Assembly (NCBI GenBank): GCA_003599395.1
Contig: QZJX01000024.1
Span: 1-49,122, forward strand
Length of the DNA stretch: 49,122 nucleotides
Direction of reading: 5' to 3'
Origin: Ignavibacteriales bacterium
GTDB taxonomy: Bacteria > Bacteroidota > Ignavibacteria > Ignavibacteriales > Melioribacteraceae
A model generated the notes under the pieces. It had not been told where the DNA came from. It saw only the letters and a program-made list of their open reading frames with translations, and ran no database searches. Shown here in pieces: positions 35,832 through 44,496 of the stretch; position 1 is the first letter of the stretch, and the number at the start of each line of letters is the position of its first letter. The position numbers were made by a program, and so were the translations under genes.

Positions 35832-37728
35832 TTCTTAAAATTCGTCCGTTTACAGCTGTTATAAAAATATTGCCGTTGCTAGTTTTAGTTATAGATGTAA
35901 AATTCATGTATGTTTTTGTATCCAGTAAGGACCATGTATTCCCATTATCTTTTGAGATTATTAGTTCTCCCCTATTTCCCGGCATAATGATGAGACTATG
36001 AGTGATGTAGGAAGCGCTCTGAATTCCTCCACGCTGTTTAACTACAGTTTCAGTCCACGAATTGCCGCCGTTTTTTGTAAGGTAAACTTCATCACCTCCA
36101 CCAACTACAATTCCATTATCTGTGTCATAAAAATCTATTTGTCGAAGATATTTATTAGTAAATTTTTCCAAAGCTTTCCAATTATTTCCAGCATCATTCG
36201 TTTGTAGTAATGTTCCATCCCAGCCGCAGATAAAACCAATATTTTGCGAAATGAAGTGTACATCATACAATAGACTATTTGTATTAAGCGCGGCTTTCTC
36301 CCATGTTTTACCACCATCATAGGTTAAAAGCAATAAACCTTTACTTCCAACAATATAACCGGTTCGCTGATCAGTGAATGCAACATCAAAAAGCGTATAA
36401 TCTCCATTAACTAATTGTGGAGTAGATGTGATAAAAAAATCATCTGTGTGAAATATGGTCGAATTATTACCCACCACAATTGCGGTTCCGCTTTCGGAAA
36501 TGTAACAAGATTGAAATGTTACTTTAGTTTGGAGATTAATATTCCTCCAATAATTTCCTCCATCTTCAGTAATAATTATACTGCCAGAATCACCGACGGC
36601 AATGCCTAAATTATTATTTGAGAAATAAACTGAATTCAATTTTACATCTACTCCAGTTTCCAACCATTTCAGTTGATTTACTTTAATGCCAATATCTTGG
36701 TTCTCTTCAAAAAGACTTTCGATTGAATATCTCTTCAGCGTTTCCAAACTCTTACTTTTAAGAAGTGAATCAACTTGATTATAGGCGAAAAATATCAAAG
36801 CTATTAAAGCAATAACAAAAACCGAAAAACCTACAATTGAATAAATTTTAGTCTTTTTCGGATTTGGTTTTATTCTTGATGTAAACTTCTCTTGAAGAGC
36901 GGCAATATATGCATCTAGTTCCCTTAGATCGGCAATATAGTCTTCACATGTTGGGTATCTATTATTCGGATCTTTTTCTAATGACCGACCTATGATTGTA
37001 TCAAGTTTCTCAGGTAATCCGGGTATTAACTTAGAAACTTTTGGTACGGTTTCTTTTAGATGAGAATCCATTACATTGTATTCACTTTCATGGTCAAAAG
37101 GTGGCTTTCCTATAAGCATTTCATAAAATGTACAACCAAGAGAGTATATGTCGCTATGATGTGTTAATTCATCTCCTCTAATTTGTTCGGGACTCATATA
37201 ATATATAGTCCCAATCTTAGCTCCTGTTTTCGTAAAACTCTTCTCGAACAAAGATTTAGAAATTCCGAAATCCATGATCTTCGCGACACCTTCAGCGTTG
37301 AATATTATATTTGATGGCTTAATATCACGATGGATAAAACCCTTTGCATGAGCATAGCCAATTCCGGCAAGAATTTGTTTCATTACATAGACAGCATCAT
37401 AAAGATGAATTCGGCCTTGCTTGTAGATTAGTTTTTCAAGACTCTCCCCTTCAATGTATTCCATCACAATTCCAAGGATTCCCTTGTATTCTATAAAACC
37501 AAAAACGGTGACAATATTTGGGTGAGATAATTTGGCTTGATTCTTTGCCTCGCGTTTAAACCGCTCAACAAATCGCTCTTTACTAAATAGTTGAGAACTG
37601 AGCATTTTGATAGCGACATATCTTTCAAGTTTCGTATCATAAGCCTTATAAACAATTCCCATTCCACCTTTACCGAGAATTGAGATTATTTTATAGTTCT
37701 CTATTTTTTTACCTAAAAGTTCATCCAT
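35824..37728 (-). CDS. Transmembrane Ser/Thr protein kinase with Ycf48-like propeller sensor
   Basis: This 634-residue protein has three parts. The Hanks-type kinase (12-270) has all key residues: GKGGMG (19-24), Lys41, HRDIKPSN with Asp135, DFG with Asp153, and the SPE/activation segment with Thr residues before it. A membrane helix spans about 296-316. The extracytoplasmic C terminus (about 345-634) has seven blade-like repeats with V-G-x-x-G-x-I-x-x-T-x-D-G-G-x-x-W, as in Ycf48/BNR propellers. The kinase should therefore receive a periplasmic signal via the propeller. Murein-linked kinases of other phyla use PASTA domains instead. The next gene is murA, so a cell-wall target is a reasonable guess. 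The ATG start is clear. Confidence 0.93.
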   Translation of the reverse strand: MDELLGKKIENYKIISILGKGGMGIVYKAYDTKLERYVAIKMLSSQLFSKERFVERFKREAKNQAKLSHPNIVTVFGFIEYKGILGIVMEYIEGESLEKLIYKQGRIHLYDAVYVMKQILAGIGYAHAKGFIHRDIKPSNIIFNAEGVAKIMDFGISKSLFEKSFTKTGAKIGTIYYMSPEQIRGDELTHHSDIYSLGCTFYEMLIGKPPFDHESEYNVMDSHLKETVPKVSKLIPGLPEKLDTIIGRSLEKDPNNRYPTCEDYIADLRELDAYIAALQEKFTSRIKPNPKKTKIYSIVGFSVFVIALIALIFFAYNQVDSLLKSKSLETLKRYSIESLFEENQDIGIKVNQLKWLETGVDVKLNSVYFSNNNLGIAVGDSGSIIITEDGGNYWRNINLQTKVTFQSCYISESGTAIVVGNNSTIFHTDDFFITSTPQLVNGDYTLFDVAFTDQRTGYIVGSKGLLLLTYDGGKTWEKAALNTNSLLYDVHFISQNIGFICGWDGTLLQTNDAGNNWKALEKFTNKYLRQIDFYDTDNGIVVGGGDEVYLTKNGGNSWTETVVKQRGGIQSASYITHSLIIMPGNRGELIISKDNGNTWSLLDTKTYMNFTSITKTSNGNIFITAVNGRILRIE

Positions 37729-37942
37729 GATTCACGTCAGTGATTTTTTATAGATTAATAAATATAAAAATAATTCCTTTTAGAAATGATAAAGAAGTTA
37801 GCCGTAAAGCTGAGATTTAAGAAATCATTCTTATACACATCTAAATACTATCACCTTGCGATCAAAAATGGTGTAAGTTTTTGTTGAGTAATCAAAATTG
37901 AAAATCAAGCTCAATTGTGATATATTTTGATTTCAGAAAAAT
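37729..37942. other. Divergent intergenic region between kinase and tRNA-Arg genes
   Basis: This 214-base AT-rich stretch has no open frame worth reporting. It must hold the promoter of the kinase/murA operon (leftward) and carries the recognisable plus-strand promoter listed separately. I see no riboswitch or strong hairpin in it. Confidence 0.6.
37898..37926 (+). promoter_or_regulatory. Sigma-70-type promoter of tRNA-Arg(ACG)
   Basis: TTGAAA (37898-37903) is separated by 17 bases from TATATT (37921-37926). The predicted transcription start near 37933 lies 10 bases before the tRNA, leaving a short 5' leader for RNase P. Spacing and both boxes are close to the canonical pattern. Confidence 0.6.
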
Positions 37943-38016
37943 GCACCCGTAGCTCAATTGGATAGAGCATCTGACTACGGATCAGAAGGTTTGGGGTTCG
38001 AATCCCTACGGGTGTA
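37943..38016 (+). tRNA. tRNA-Arg (anticodon ACG)
   Basis: A 74-base cloverleaf: acceptor GCACCCG/CGGGTGT (first pair G-U), D stem GCTC/GAGC, anticodon stem TCTGA/TCAGA with loop CTACGGA (anticodon ACG at 37977-37979), T stem TGGGG/CCCTA with loop TTCGAAT, discriminator A38016. CCA is not encoded. A34 is the classic target of TadA, converted to inosine so the tRNA reads CGU, CGC and CGA; tadA is encoded about 200 bases downstream. Confidence 0.97.
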
Positions 38017-38036
38017 CTAACTAAGTTCAAAGTAAC

Positions 38037-38090
38037 AAGTTGAAAGTTGGAATGATGTTTTTTTATTGCTCTTTTCAACTTTTTCTCTTT
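38037..38090 (+). terminator. Possible weak terminator or processing hairpin between the tRNA-Arg genes
   Basis: AAGTTGAAAG (38037-38046) can pair with CTTTTCAACTT (38071-38081) through about ten pairs with one bulged T, closing a 24-base loop and followed by a T-rich run (TTTTTCTCTTT). The large loop makes it a weak terminator. It may instead be a spacer structure in a shared tRNA-tRNA-tadA precursor. Confidence 0.35.
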
Positions 38091-38109
38091 CTACTTTTAA
38101 CATAATTAT

Positions 38110-38183
38110 GCGTCCGTAGCTCAATTGGATAGAGCATCTGACTTCGGATCAGAGGGTTGAGGGTTCGAATCCTTCCGGGCGTA
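38110..38183 (+). tRNA. tRNA-Arg (anticodon TCG)
   Basis: A 74-base cloverleaf: acceptor GCGTCCG/CGGGCGT (G-U first pair and one U-G), D stem GCTC/GAGC, anticodon stem TCTGA/TCAGA with loop CTTCGGA (anticodon TCG at 38144-38146), T arm with TTCGAAT, discriminator A38183. The D and anticodon arms are identical to those of the upstream tRNA-Arg except for base 34, which suggests a tandem duplication. It should read CGA and probably CGG. Confidence 0.96.
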
Positions 38184-38213
38184 CAAAACCTACAAAAAAT
38201 TGAGAATTTAAAC

Positions 38214-38693
38214 TTGCTCTTCCCCGAATACGTTTACAAGTTCATGTATTCCGCATTACAAGAAGCTGAAAAAGCTCTAGATCAAAATGAAGTTCCAATT
38301 GGTGCTGTTGTTGTTCATAATGGTAGAATTATTGGCCGTGGTTTTAACCAAGTAGAGATGTTAAAAGATACTACTGCTCATGCAGAAATGCTTGCCATAA
38401 CAGCTGCAGCCAACCACCTTCAAACGAAATTTTTAACAGAATGTGACTTATATATTACTGTTGAACCATGCATGATGTGCAGCGGAGCAATATTACTTTC
38501 GAGAATTAAAAATCTTTATTTCGGTGCATTTGAGCCAAAATTTGGTACGGTTGGTTCTTTATATAATGTTTTGGAAAATAATAAGTATAATCATAAAGTA
38601 AATGTTTATTCCGGAGTCTATGCGGATGAAAGTTCAATTCTTCTAAAAGAATTTTTCAGTAAATCTAGAAATACAAAAAGTATACCTAATTAG
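38214..38693 (+). CDS. tadA: tRNA-specific adenosine deaminase
   Basis: This Zn-dependent deaminase converts A34 of tRNA-Arg(ACG) to inosine. Zinc-site motifs are intact: HAE (56-58) and EPCMMC with Cys86 and Cys89. I chose TTG 38214, which gives 159 residues and an N terminus FPEYVYKFMYSALQEA that aligns by length with known TadA proteins; ATG 38244 is an alternative that would trim the conserved first helix. Longer frames run into the tRNA gene and produce the artefact RVRILPG, so they are rejected. The enzyme's own substrate tRNA is encoded just upstream. Cytidine deaminase-type relatives are excluded by the TadA-specific context around HAE. Confidence 0.94.
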   Translation: MLFPEYVYKFMYSALQEAEKALDQNEVPIGAVVVHNGRIIGRGFNQVEMLKDTTAHAEMLAITAAANHLQTKFLTECDLYITVEPCMMCSGAILLSRIKNLYFGAFEPKFGTVGSLYNVLENNKYNHKVNVYSGVYADESSILLKEFFSKSRNTKSIPN

Positions 38694-38762
38694 TTTTTTA
38701 CATTATAATTAACGAGTAAATTTCATATTAATAATTATTCTCATTTAGCAAAAGGTATAATA

Positions 38763-39416
38763 ATGCAAATAATATTGTTTGGTGCTCCGGGTGTAGGTAA
38801 AGGAACTCAAGCTAAAGTTTTAGCAGCAAAATACCATATTCCGCATATTTCCACCGGTGATATATTACGAACAGCAGTTAGTAAAAAAACTCCTTTTGGG
38901 TTGCAAGCAAAAGAATTAATGGATAAGGGAAATTTAGTTCCAGATGATTTGATGGGTAAACTTATTGAAGAAGTTTTGCATGATGATTCTTCGCATAATG
39001 GATTTATACTTGACGGTTTTCCAAGAACTCTGAATCAAGTTGAAATTTTAGAAAATGTTCTTGCAAATTTGGAAGGCGATAAAAAAATTATAGTAGTTTA
39101 TTTGACCGCCGATGATGAACTGATTGTTAAACGCTTATCAATGAGAAGAACTTGTAGTGCTTGTGGGAATATTATTAATCTAAATTATATTGAAGACCCA
39201 AGCAGCTGCCCTTATTGTGGTTCCAAAAATACTTTTGTAAAAAGAAAGGATGATGAGGAAGAAATTATACGTAACAGATTAAAAGTCTTTCATGAAACAA
39301 CCGAGCCGGTTATTGATTATTATAAAATTCATAAAGATGTAATTGAAGTAAATGGTACAAAACCGGTTGAGGCTGTAACGGCAGAAATTATTTCGAAACT
39401 TGAAGAAGTTAAGTAG
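38763..39416 (+). CDS. adk: Adenylate kinase
   Basis: This 217-residue enzyme interconverts ATP + AMP and 2 ADP. It has a P-loop GAPGVGKGTQ (7-16), the AMP-binding HISTGDILR and GFPRT, and the long LID domain with a zinc knuckle (Cys131, Cys134, Cys149, Cys152), as in Gram-positive and Bacteroidota-related enzymes. The ATG follows an AAAGG site. The 3' end overlaps the convergent ftsE gene by 8 bases, so no terminator separates them. It may be cotranscribed with tadA (69-base gap) or have its own promoter. Confidence 0.97.
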   Translation: MQIILFGAPGVGKGTQAKVLAAKYHIPHISTGDILRTAVSKKTPFGLQAKELMDKGNLVPDDLMGKLIEEVLHDDSSHNGFILDGFPRTLNQVEILENVLANLEGDKKIIVVYLTADDELIVKRLSMRRTCSACGNIINLNYIEDPSSCPYCGSKNTFVKRKDDEEEIIRNRLKVFHETTEPVIDYYKIHKDVIEVNGTKPVEAVTAEIISKLEEVK

Positions 39417-40083
39417 TTTTTTTCTTAAGAACGACTTTGACAGCTTTACCATCTTGTAATTTTATGATTCTGGAATCTAACCTTTTAACTAAATCATAAT
39501 TGTGTGTTGCACATATTACAGATGTACCGCGAGCATTAATTTTTTTCAAGAAATTTATTATTTCTTCGGAAGTATCAGGATCCAGATTACCGGTTGGTTC
39601 ATCAGCTAAAATTATCATAGGATCATTCACAATTGCTCTCGCTATTGCAACTCTTTGTTTTTCACCGCCGGATAATTCATTCGGCATATTTTGCTGTTTA
39701 TGAGATAGACCAACTTCCGAAAGTGCTTCCATTACTTTTCTTTTAATTTGCTTGCGTGGCGTTCCGGTAACTTGCAATACAAATGCAATGTTCTCATAAA
39801 CATTACGGTCTTCAAGAAGTTTAAAATCTTGGAAAATCACTCCGATTTTTCGTCTTAAAAACGGAAGATCTTTCTCCCTTATTGAAGCTGAAGTATATTC
39901 ACCAACTTGTACATATCCTGATTGTGGAAGAATATTCATATAAATCATCTGAAGGAATGTCGTTTTACCTGAACCGCTTTTACCAATTAGAAAAACAAAT
40001 TCACCGGGATCGCATTCGAAATTCAGATCACTGAACACAGGTTGATTATAATATGCAAATTCTACATTACTAAATGTGAGCAT
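39409..40083 (-). CDS. ftsE: Cell-division ABC ATPase FtsE
   Basis: This 224-residue ATPase has Walker A GKSGSGKT (about 33-40), [18 protein letters not shown] typical of FtsE (Q-loop region), signature [14 protein letters not shown], Walker [12 protein letters not shown] and an H-loop CATHN. FtsE works with FtsX to control cell-wall hydrolases at the septum. No ftsX gene is nearby; the MacB-type permeases elsewhere are not FtsX proper. The start overlaps the methyltransferase stop by one base. A LolD-type assignment is the alternative, but the FQDFKLL block favours FtsE. Confidence 0.88.
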   Translation of the reverse strand: MLTFSNVEFAYYNQPVFSDLNFECDPGEFVFLIGKSGSGKTTFLQMIYMNILPQSGYVQVGEYTSASIREKDLPFLRRKIGVIFQDFKLLEDRNVYENIAFVLQVTGTPRKQIKRKVMEALSEVGLSHKQQNMPNELSGGEKQRVAIARAIVNDPMIILADEPTGNLDPDTSEEIINFLKKINARGTSVICATHNYDLVKRLDSRIIKLQDGKAVKVVLKKKTT

Positions 40084-40751
40084 TAATTTTTTCCTAATAC
40101 AAATTGTGCGCGTTCGGTTCTGCTATTGGCGTCATCAAATGTAAAACAATCAAAACAATCTATCACTCGCAATCCAGCCTCTTCAGCAAATAAAAAATAT
40201 TCTTCAAATAAATAAATTTTTTGATGATGAGTTTCAGAAAATACTGCTCCATCAATATTTATGTTAAAAGTGTTTGTGTGAATTCTGGCCTTTTTGTCGT
40301 AATCACTTTTTTGAAAATATTTAATTCCGTTTACACTTCCATCACGATTTAATTGCTTAATATATTTCTTACTATTTTTTTCAAGACTTACATCAAACAT
40401 TAAAACACCATCATCATTTAAAATCTTTCCGGCCTCGGATAGAAAAGAAATAAAAGCCTCATCATTTATCAAGTAATTAACACTGTCAAATATAGAAAAA
40501 ATCACATCAAATTCTTTTTTGAACGGAAGTTTAGTCATATCAGCGGTAACTCTACGAAATTTAGGATTCGCCGCTAGCAGCATAGTATATGATAGGTCAG
40601 ATACGATATAATCCGGATATCTTTCAACAAGATGTTTAGAAATGCTGCAATTACCTGCTCCAAGTTCTAATAATCTGTGTGACTTCAAGGGATATAAATC
40701 AATTAGATCAACAAGATAATCAGCCCACGAGGAATAATCGATTTCTCTCAT
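40083..40751 (-). CDS. Class I SAM-dependent methyltransferase
   Basis: This 222-residue protein (start at ATG 40751; a TTG at 40754 adds one residue) has motif I LELGAGNCSIS (about 28-38), an acidic motif II end VSDLS and motif post-II/III TADMTKLPF then FDVIFSIFDSVNYL. The substrate is unknown; the arrangement resembles the glycine/sarcosine- or small-molecule-type Methyltransf_25 group. It follows pdxA after about 44 bases and overlaps ftsE. Functional links are not evident. Confidence 0.82.
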   Translation of the reverse strand: MREIDYSSWADYLVDLIDLYPLKSHRLLELGAGNCSISKHLVERYPDYIVSDLSYTMLLAANPKFRRVTADMTKLPFKKEFDVIFSIFDSVNYLINDEAFISFLSEAGKILNDDGVLMFDVSLEKNSKKYIKQLNRDGSVNGIKYFQKSDYDKKARIHTNTFNINIDGAVFSETHHQKIYLFEEYFLFAEEAGLRVIDCFDCFTFDDANSRTERAQFVLGKN

Positions 40752-40795
40752 CAAGTGCGAATAAATAGCAGAAATCTTTGTGTAAGGATTTTGTT

Positions 40796-41767
40796 CTATT
40801 GTAAGTTCCTATTCTTGAGTACACGTTTAGCAAGCCTAAAAGCTTCGATCATACTGGTTGCATTTGCTTTACCTTTATAAGCAATATCATATGCGGTACC
40901 ATGATCGGGTGAAGTCCTTACTATCGGTAGATTCGCAGTAAAATTAACACCGATATCAAAGTTCAACATTTTAAAAGGTATAAGAACTTGATCATGATAC
41001 ATCCCTAACACAGCATCATATTTTTCGAACAACTTATTTCCGAAAAAAGCATCTGGTACGAACGGACCTGAACAATTTTTACTGAATTTTTTGACGATAG
41101 GTCTAATAATGTTCAATTCTTCTTTACCAATCCTCCCCTCTTCGCCCGCATGCGGGTTTAATCCAAGAATTGCAATTTTGGGATTTATTATTTTAAAGTC
41201 ACGCTTTAGAGAAAATATCATTGCAGAAACTATGTCGGTAAGTAATTTATTCGATAATATTTTTGGGACTTGTAAAATAGGTTTATGAATAGTAGCTAGT
41301 GCGGCAATCATCTTTGGTGAATAAAATAACATCAAAGGATTATTAATTTTAAATTTATTACCAAAAAAGTCGGTATGACCATCATATTTTATAGAAGCTA
41401 ATTCCCACGAATGCTTAGAGATTGGTGCGGTTATTATAGCCGAATTTCTATCAACTATTTTTTTTGCAATTTCAATAGATTCAAAACTTATTGATCCTGA
41501 TGTTTTAGTAGGTTTACCTTGTGTTAGCTTACCGTCATTAATTCCAATTACTTTTACATGGTCAGATGAAGAAGCATCGAAATTGTCATTTTCATAAAAC
41601 TGGTACTTAAATTTCGGTTGGATTATTGATGAATTAATATCGAAAATATTTTTCGGACAGATGAAGATGAATTCATCTTTCTTATTGTAAACGGTATTAA
41701 TTGTTTTGATCACTATTTCCGGACCAATACCGTTTGGATCTCCGCATGTGAAGATGAATCTATTCAT
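40796..41767 (-). CDS. pdxA: 4-hydroxythreonine-4-phosphate dehydrogenase
   Basis: This 323-residue enzyme acts in the deoxyxylulose-5-phosphate-dependent pathway of pyridoxal phosphate synthesis. It begins TCGDPNGIGPEI, with the metal-binding histidines in DGHTDFFG and GMYHDQVLIPFK, and ends with PDHGTAYDIAYKGKA. Length is normal. It is preceded by the GWxTD-type gene after two bases. It reveals vitamin B6 synthesis by the DXP route if pdxJ is encoded elsewhere. Confidence 0.96.
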   Translation of the reverse strand: MNRFIFTCGDPNGIGPEIVIKTINTVYNKKDEFIFICPKNIFDINSSIIQPKFKYQFYENDNFDASSSDHVKVIGINDGKLTQGKPTKTSGSISFESIEIAKKIVDRNSAIITAPISKHSWELASIKYDGHTDFFGNKFKINNPLMLFYSPKMIAALATIHKPILQVPKILSNKLLTDIVSAMIFSLKRDFKIINPKIAILGLNPHAGEEGRIGKEELNIIRPIVKKFSKNCSGPFVPDAFFGNKLFEKYDAVLGMYHDQVLIPFKMLNFDIGVNFTANLPIVRTSPDHGTAYDIAYKGKANATSMIEAFRLAKRVLKNRNLQ

Positions 41768-41769
41768 CT

Positions 41770-43020
41770 TTAATTCACAATTTTATAATTACCTAGGCCG
41801 GTTACATCAACAAAAACAAACTCTACTTTGGGTGACATATATTTCCATACTTCAGTTATTTGATTCTTATCCGAATAGTACCGATCTACTTCAGCCGGTT
41901 CACCATATTTAATATAAATCTTTCCACGATCAGAAATATCACTAATATTCTTAGCTTTAGTATTATACTGTTTAATTGCATAATCCGCTCGATTATAAAA
42001 CTCGGCTTTTAGTTGGTTGAAATGTGTTTTGGAATTCGGATCATATTTGTTCCAAAATAATTCAACCGCTTTGTCATATTCATTATCTGCTTCTTTAAAT
42101 ATTTTGTCCAGCTTATCTTCGCTTTCCACAATTTCTAATAACTGAAATGCAAATTTTGGATCACTCAATGATACGGGTTTATCAACCCAATCGACAAGCA
42201 TTTCGCTTTCAAAATAAATTGAATCATTGTGGCTTATTTTTATTTTGAATTCACCTTGATTTAAATACCTTGAAAAATCATCAATAATAAATACAGAAGC
42301 TGGTTTATTAGAAGTATTTTCTTCAATGACTAATGTTTCTTTACATTTATTAATTGCAAATTGAGCAAAAAGTTTTCGTGGAACATTTCTTTTCAAAACT
42401 ACTTCATCATTCTGCTTGATTTCAACTTCTATTGATCTTAAATAGTTATCGTAGATGGGGAAAAATAACTGATAATCTTCTTCACTAAATGGAATTGAAT
42501 TTTCATAATTGACTAAAGAATAACCTAGAGAATTTCCACAATTAGAGTTGTTTCTAACCACTATTGGTGAGTTACTGTTTTTTTCAACCTTGAATGGTCT
42601 GAGAGGAACTTGTCTTTGAGTGTTATCGAGAGAAACTAAAGGATTAACAGTGACTTCACTTTCTGAAAGCGCAAAAGAAAGAATCCCTTCCAGAAATAAA
42701 TCATTTCTATTAGTTGATTCATAATTGTTAACTGTAACTTTATCGTGCGTAAATTCTCGAGTAAGCACTCGGTCTTTACCGGTTACTTCAACTCTAAAAA
42801 CAATTCCAGAAGTAAAATTCAAATCATCTTTGATAAAAACCAAGTTTGAATACGGAACTCTAAAAGAGACATAACATTTATTATTCGTATCACTCTGCAC
42901 AACATGTGATTCTACATAGATTGGTTTTGAATTGCTATGTAATTTATTATCTCTTCTAGGTTGTGAGTTCAGAATTATCACGAAAGAAAAAAATACAATA
43001 AAATAGACGAAACTCTTCAC
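41770..43020 (-). CDS. Secreted GWxTD-domain-type protein
   Basis: This 416-residue exported protein has a GTG start and a signal peptide (MKSFVYFIVFFSFVIILN). The C terminus (about 300-416) fits the GWxTD family: FWNKYDPNS, RADYAIKQY, SDRGKIYIKYGEPAEVDRYY, ITEVWKYM and a final FVFVDVTGLGNYKIV. The name-giving GWxTD itself is degenerate here, reading SDISD before RG. The N-terminal part is beta-rich. The function of the family is unknown, though it is common in Bacteroidota/Ignavibacteria relatives and tends to be an envelope protein. It precedes pdxA. Confidence 0.8.
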   Translation of the reverse strand: MKSFVYFIVFFSFVIILNSQPRRDNKLHSNSKPIYVESHVVQSDTNNKCYVSFRVPYSNLVFIKDDLNFTSGIVFRVEVTGKDRVLTREFTHDKVTVNNYESTNRNDLFLEGILSFALSESEVTVNPLVSLDNTQRQVPLRPFKVEKNSNSPIVVRNNSNCGNSLGYSLVNYENSIPFSEEDYQLFFPIYDNYLRSIEVEIKQNDEVVLKRNVPRKLFAQFAINKCKETLVIEENTSNKPASVFIIDDFSRYLNQGEFKIKISHNDSIYFESEMLVDWVDKPVSLSDPKFAFQLLEIVESEDKLDKIFKEADNEYDKAVELFWNKYDPNSKTHFNQLKAEFYNRADYAIKQYNTKAKNISDISDRGKIYIKYGEPAEVDRYYSDKNQITEVWKYMSPKVEFVFVDVTGLGNYKIVN

Positions 43021-43093
43021 AAAGTATCCATTTTCATTTTCAATTGGAAAACTAAAAGGAAAATCGCAAAAATACAGGGCATTTAGAATGGTC

Positions 43094-44347
43094 TTAACTA
43101 TTCATACTCAGTAAGAATTCCTTGTTGTTCCTTGTACCTTTTATTTTATCGGACATAAATTCCATGGCTTCGATAGAATCAAAATCACTAAGTATTTTTC
43201 TGAGAATCCAAACTTTATTGAGTTCTTCTTCTGTAAGTAAGAGCTCTTCTTTTCTAGTTCCGGATTTATTCACATCAATAGCCGGGAATATTCTTCTATC
43301 GGAAAGTTCACGACTAAGAACCAATTCCATATTACCGGTACCTTTAAATTCTTCAAAAATTACTTCATCCATCCTACTTCCGGTTTCAATAAGAGCTGTA
43401 GCAATGATTGTTAAGCTCCCACCCTCCTCAATGTTTCTTGCGGAACCAAAAAATCTCTTTGGTTTATGAAGGGCGTTTGAATCAACACCACCGGATAGGA
43501 TTCTTCCGCTATGAGGAATAACTGTGTTATGAGCGCGAGCAAGACGAGTTATACTATCCAATAAAATAACTACATCATTTTTTGCTTCAACTAATCTTTT
43601 CGCTTTTTCAATTACCATATTAGCAACCTGTACGTGACGATCTGCCGGTTCATCAAAAGTTGAACTTATAACTTCAGCTTGAACAGAACGCTGCATATCC
43701 GTTACTTCTTCAGGCCGTTCATCTATCAACAACATTATTAACTTTACTTCAGGGTGGTTTCTTGAGATTGAGTTCGCAATTTTCTGAAGTAAAATTGTCT
43801 TTCCACTTTTCGGTGGAGAAACTATAAGCCCCCTCTGCCCTTTACCGATTGGTGCGAGCAAATCCATAATCCTCATGGAATATTCACCGGGTGCGGATTC
43901 AAGTTTTAATCGTTTTATAGGGTAAAGCGGTGTAAGGTTGTCAAATAAAGTGCGTTCTCTTATTTCTTCAGGATTTTGATCGTTAACAGCTTCAACTCTT
44001 AGCAATGCGAAAAATCGTTCTCCTTCCTTCGGTGGTCTTACTTGACCGCTTACGTAATCTCCCGTACGCAAACTAAATCTTTTAATTTGCGATGGGGATA
44101 CATAAATATCATCCGGTGAAGGAAGGTAATTATAGTCCGCTGATCTTAGAAAACCATAACCATCAGCTAATACTTCTAGCACACCCTTTGAGAAGGTTAA
44201 ACCATCTTTTTGAGTTTGTGCTTCTAAGATTTTGAAAATAAGTTCTTGTTTTCTTAAATCGCTATAGCCTTGTAAATCAAGGTCTTTTGCAATTTGATAA
44301 AGATCAACAATTTTTTTGGATTGAAGTTCAGAAATGTCCATTGGCAT
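43094..44347 (-). CDS. rho: Transcription termination factor Rho
   Basis: This 417-residue hexameric RNA helicase has an N-terminal helical domain, an RNA-binding cold-shock-like domain ([21 protein letters not shown], about 67-87), Walker A SPPKSGKT, Walker [15 protein letters not shown] and the Q-loop/R-loop stretch SGGVDSNAL. No large insertion is present. The ATG has an alternate two codons later. The start has a 149-base upstream gap to folC and the gene is likely monocistronic. Confidence 0.97.
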   Translation of the reverse strand: MPMDISELQSKKIVDLYQIAKDLDLQGYSDLRKQELIFKILEAQTQKDGLTFSKGVLEVLADGYGFLRSADYNYLPSPDDIYVSPSQIKRFSLRTGDYVSGQVRPPKEGERFFALLRVEAVNDQNPEEIRERTLFDNLTPLYPIKRLKLESAPGEYSMRIMDLLAPIGKGQRGLIVSPPKSGKTILLQKIANSISRNHPEVKLIMLLIDERPEEVTDMQRSVQAEVISSTFDEPADRHVQVANMVIEKAKRLVEAKNDVVILLDSITRLARAHNTVIPHSGRILSGGVDSNALHKPKRFFGSARNIEEGGSLTIIATALIETGSRMDEVIFEEFKGTGNMELVLSRELSDRRIFPAIDVNKSGTRKEELLLTEEELNKVWILRKILSDFDSIEAMEFMSDKIKGTRNNKEFLLSMNS

Positions 44348-44496
44348 GATTTGCTTCCATGAATTGTTTGTAATGCATTCTTATTGAGTGACTTTAAGTC
44401 AATTTGATAAGGGGTTATTTAATGATTTATTGATTAATGAATTTGGTTGAAGGAGCAAGAGGAACAATTAAAAATTACCTCTATAGCCCCTAAATG

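Noticed and set aside
37943-38183. Tandem tRNA genes as an integration site of a mobile element.
   Set aside because: No integrase, no fragment repeat of the tRNA 3' end and only housekeeping genes follow.
38157-38213. An ATG at 38157 extending tadA upstream.
   Set aside because: It lies inside the tRNA-Arg(TCG) gene and its product begins with the tRNA-derived artefact RVRILPG; TadA homology only begins near 38214.
44455-44490. Hairpin AGAGG...CCTCT as a folC terminator.
   Set aside because: Only five pairs with an A/T-rich interior and no T run on the minus strand.
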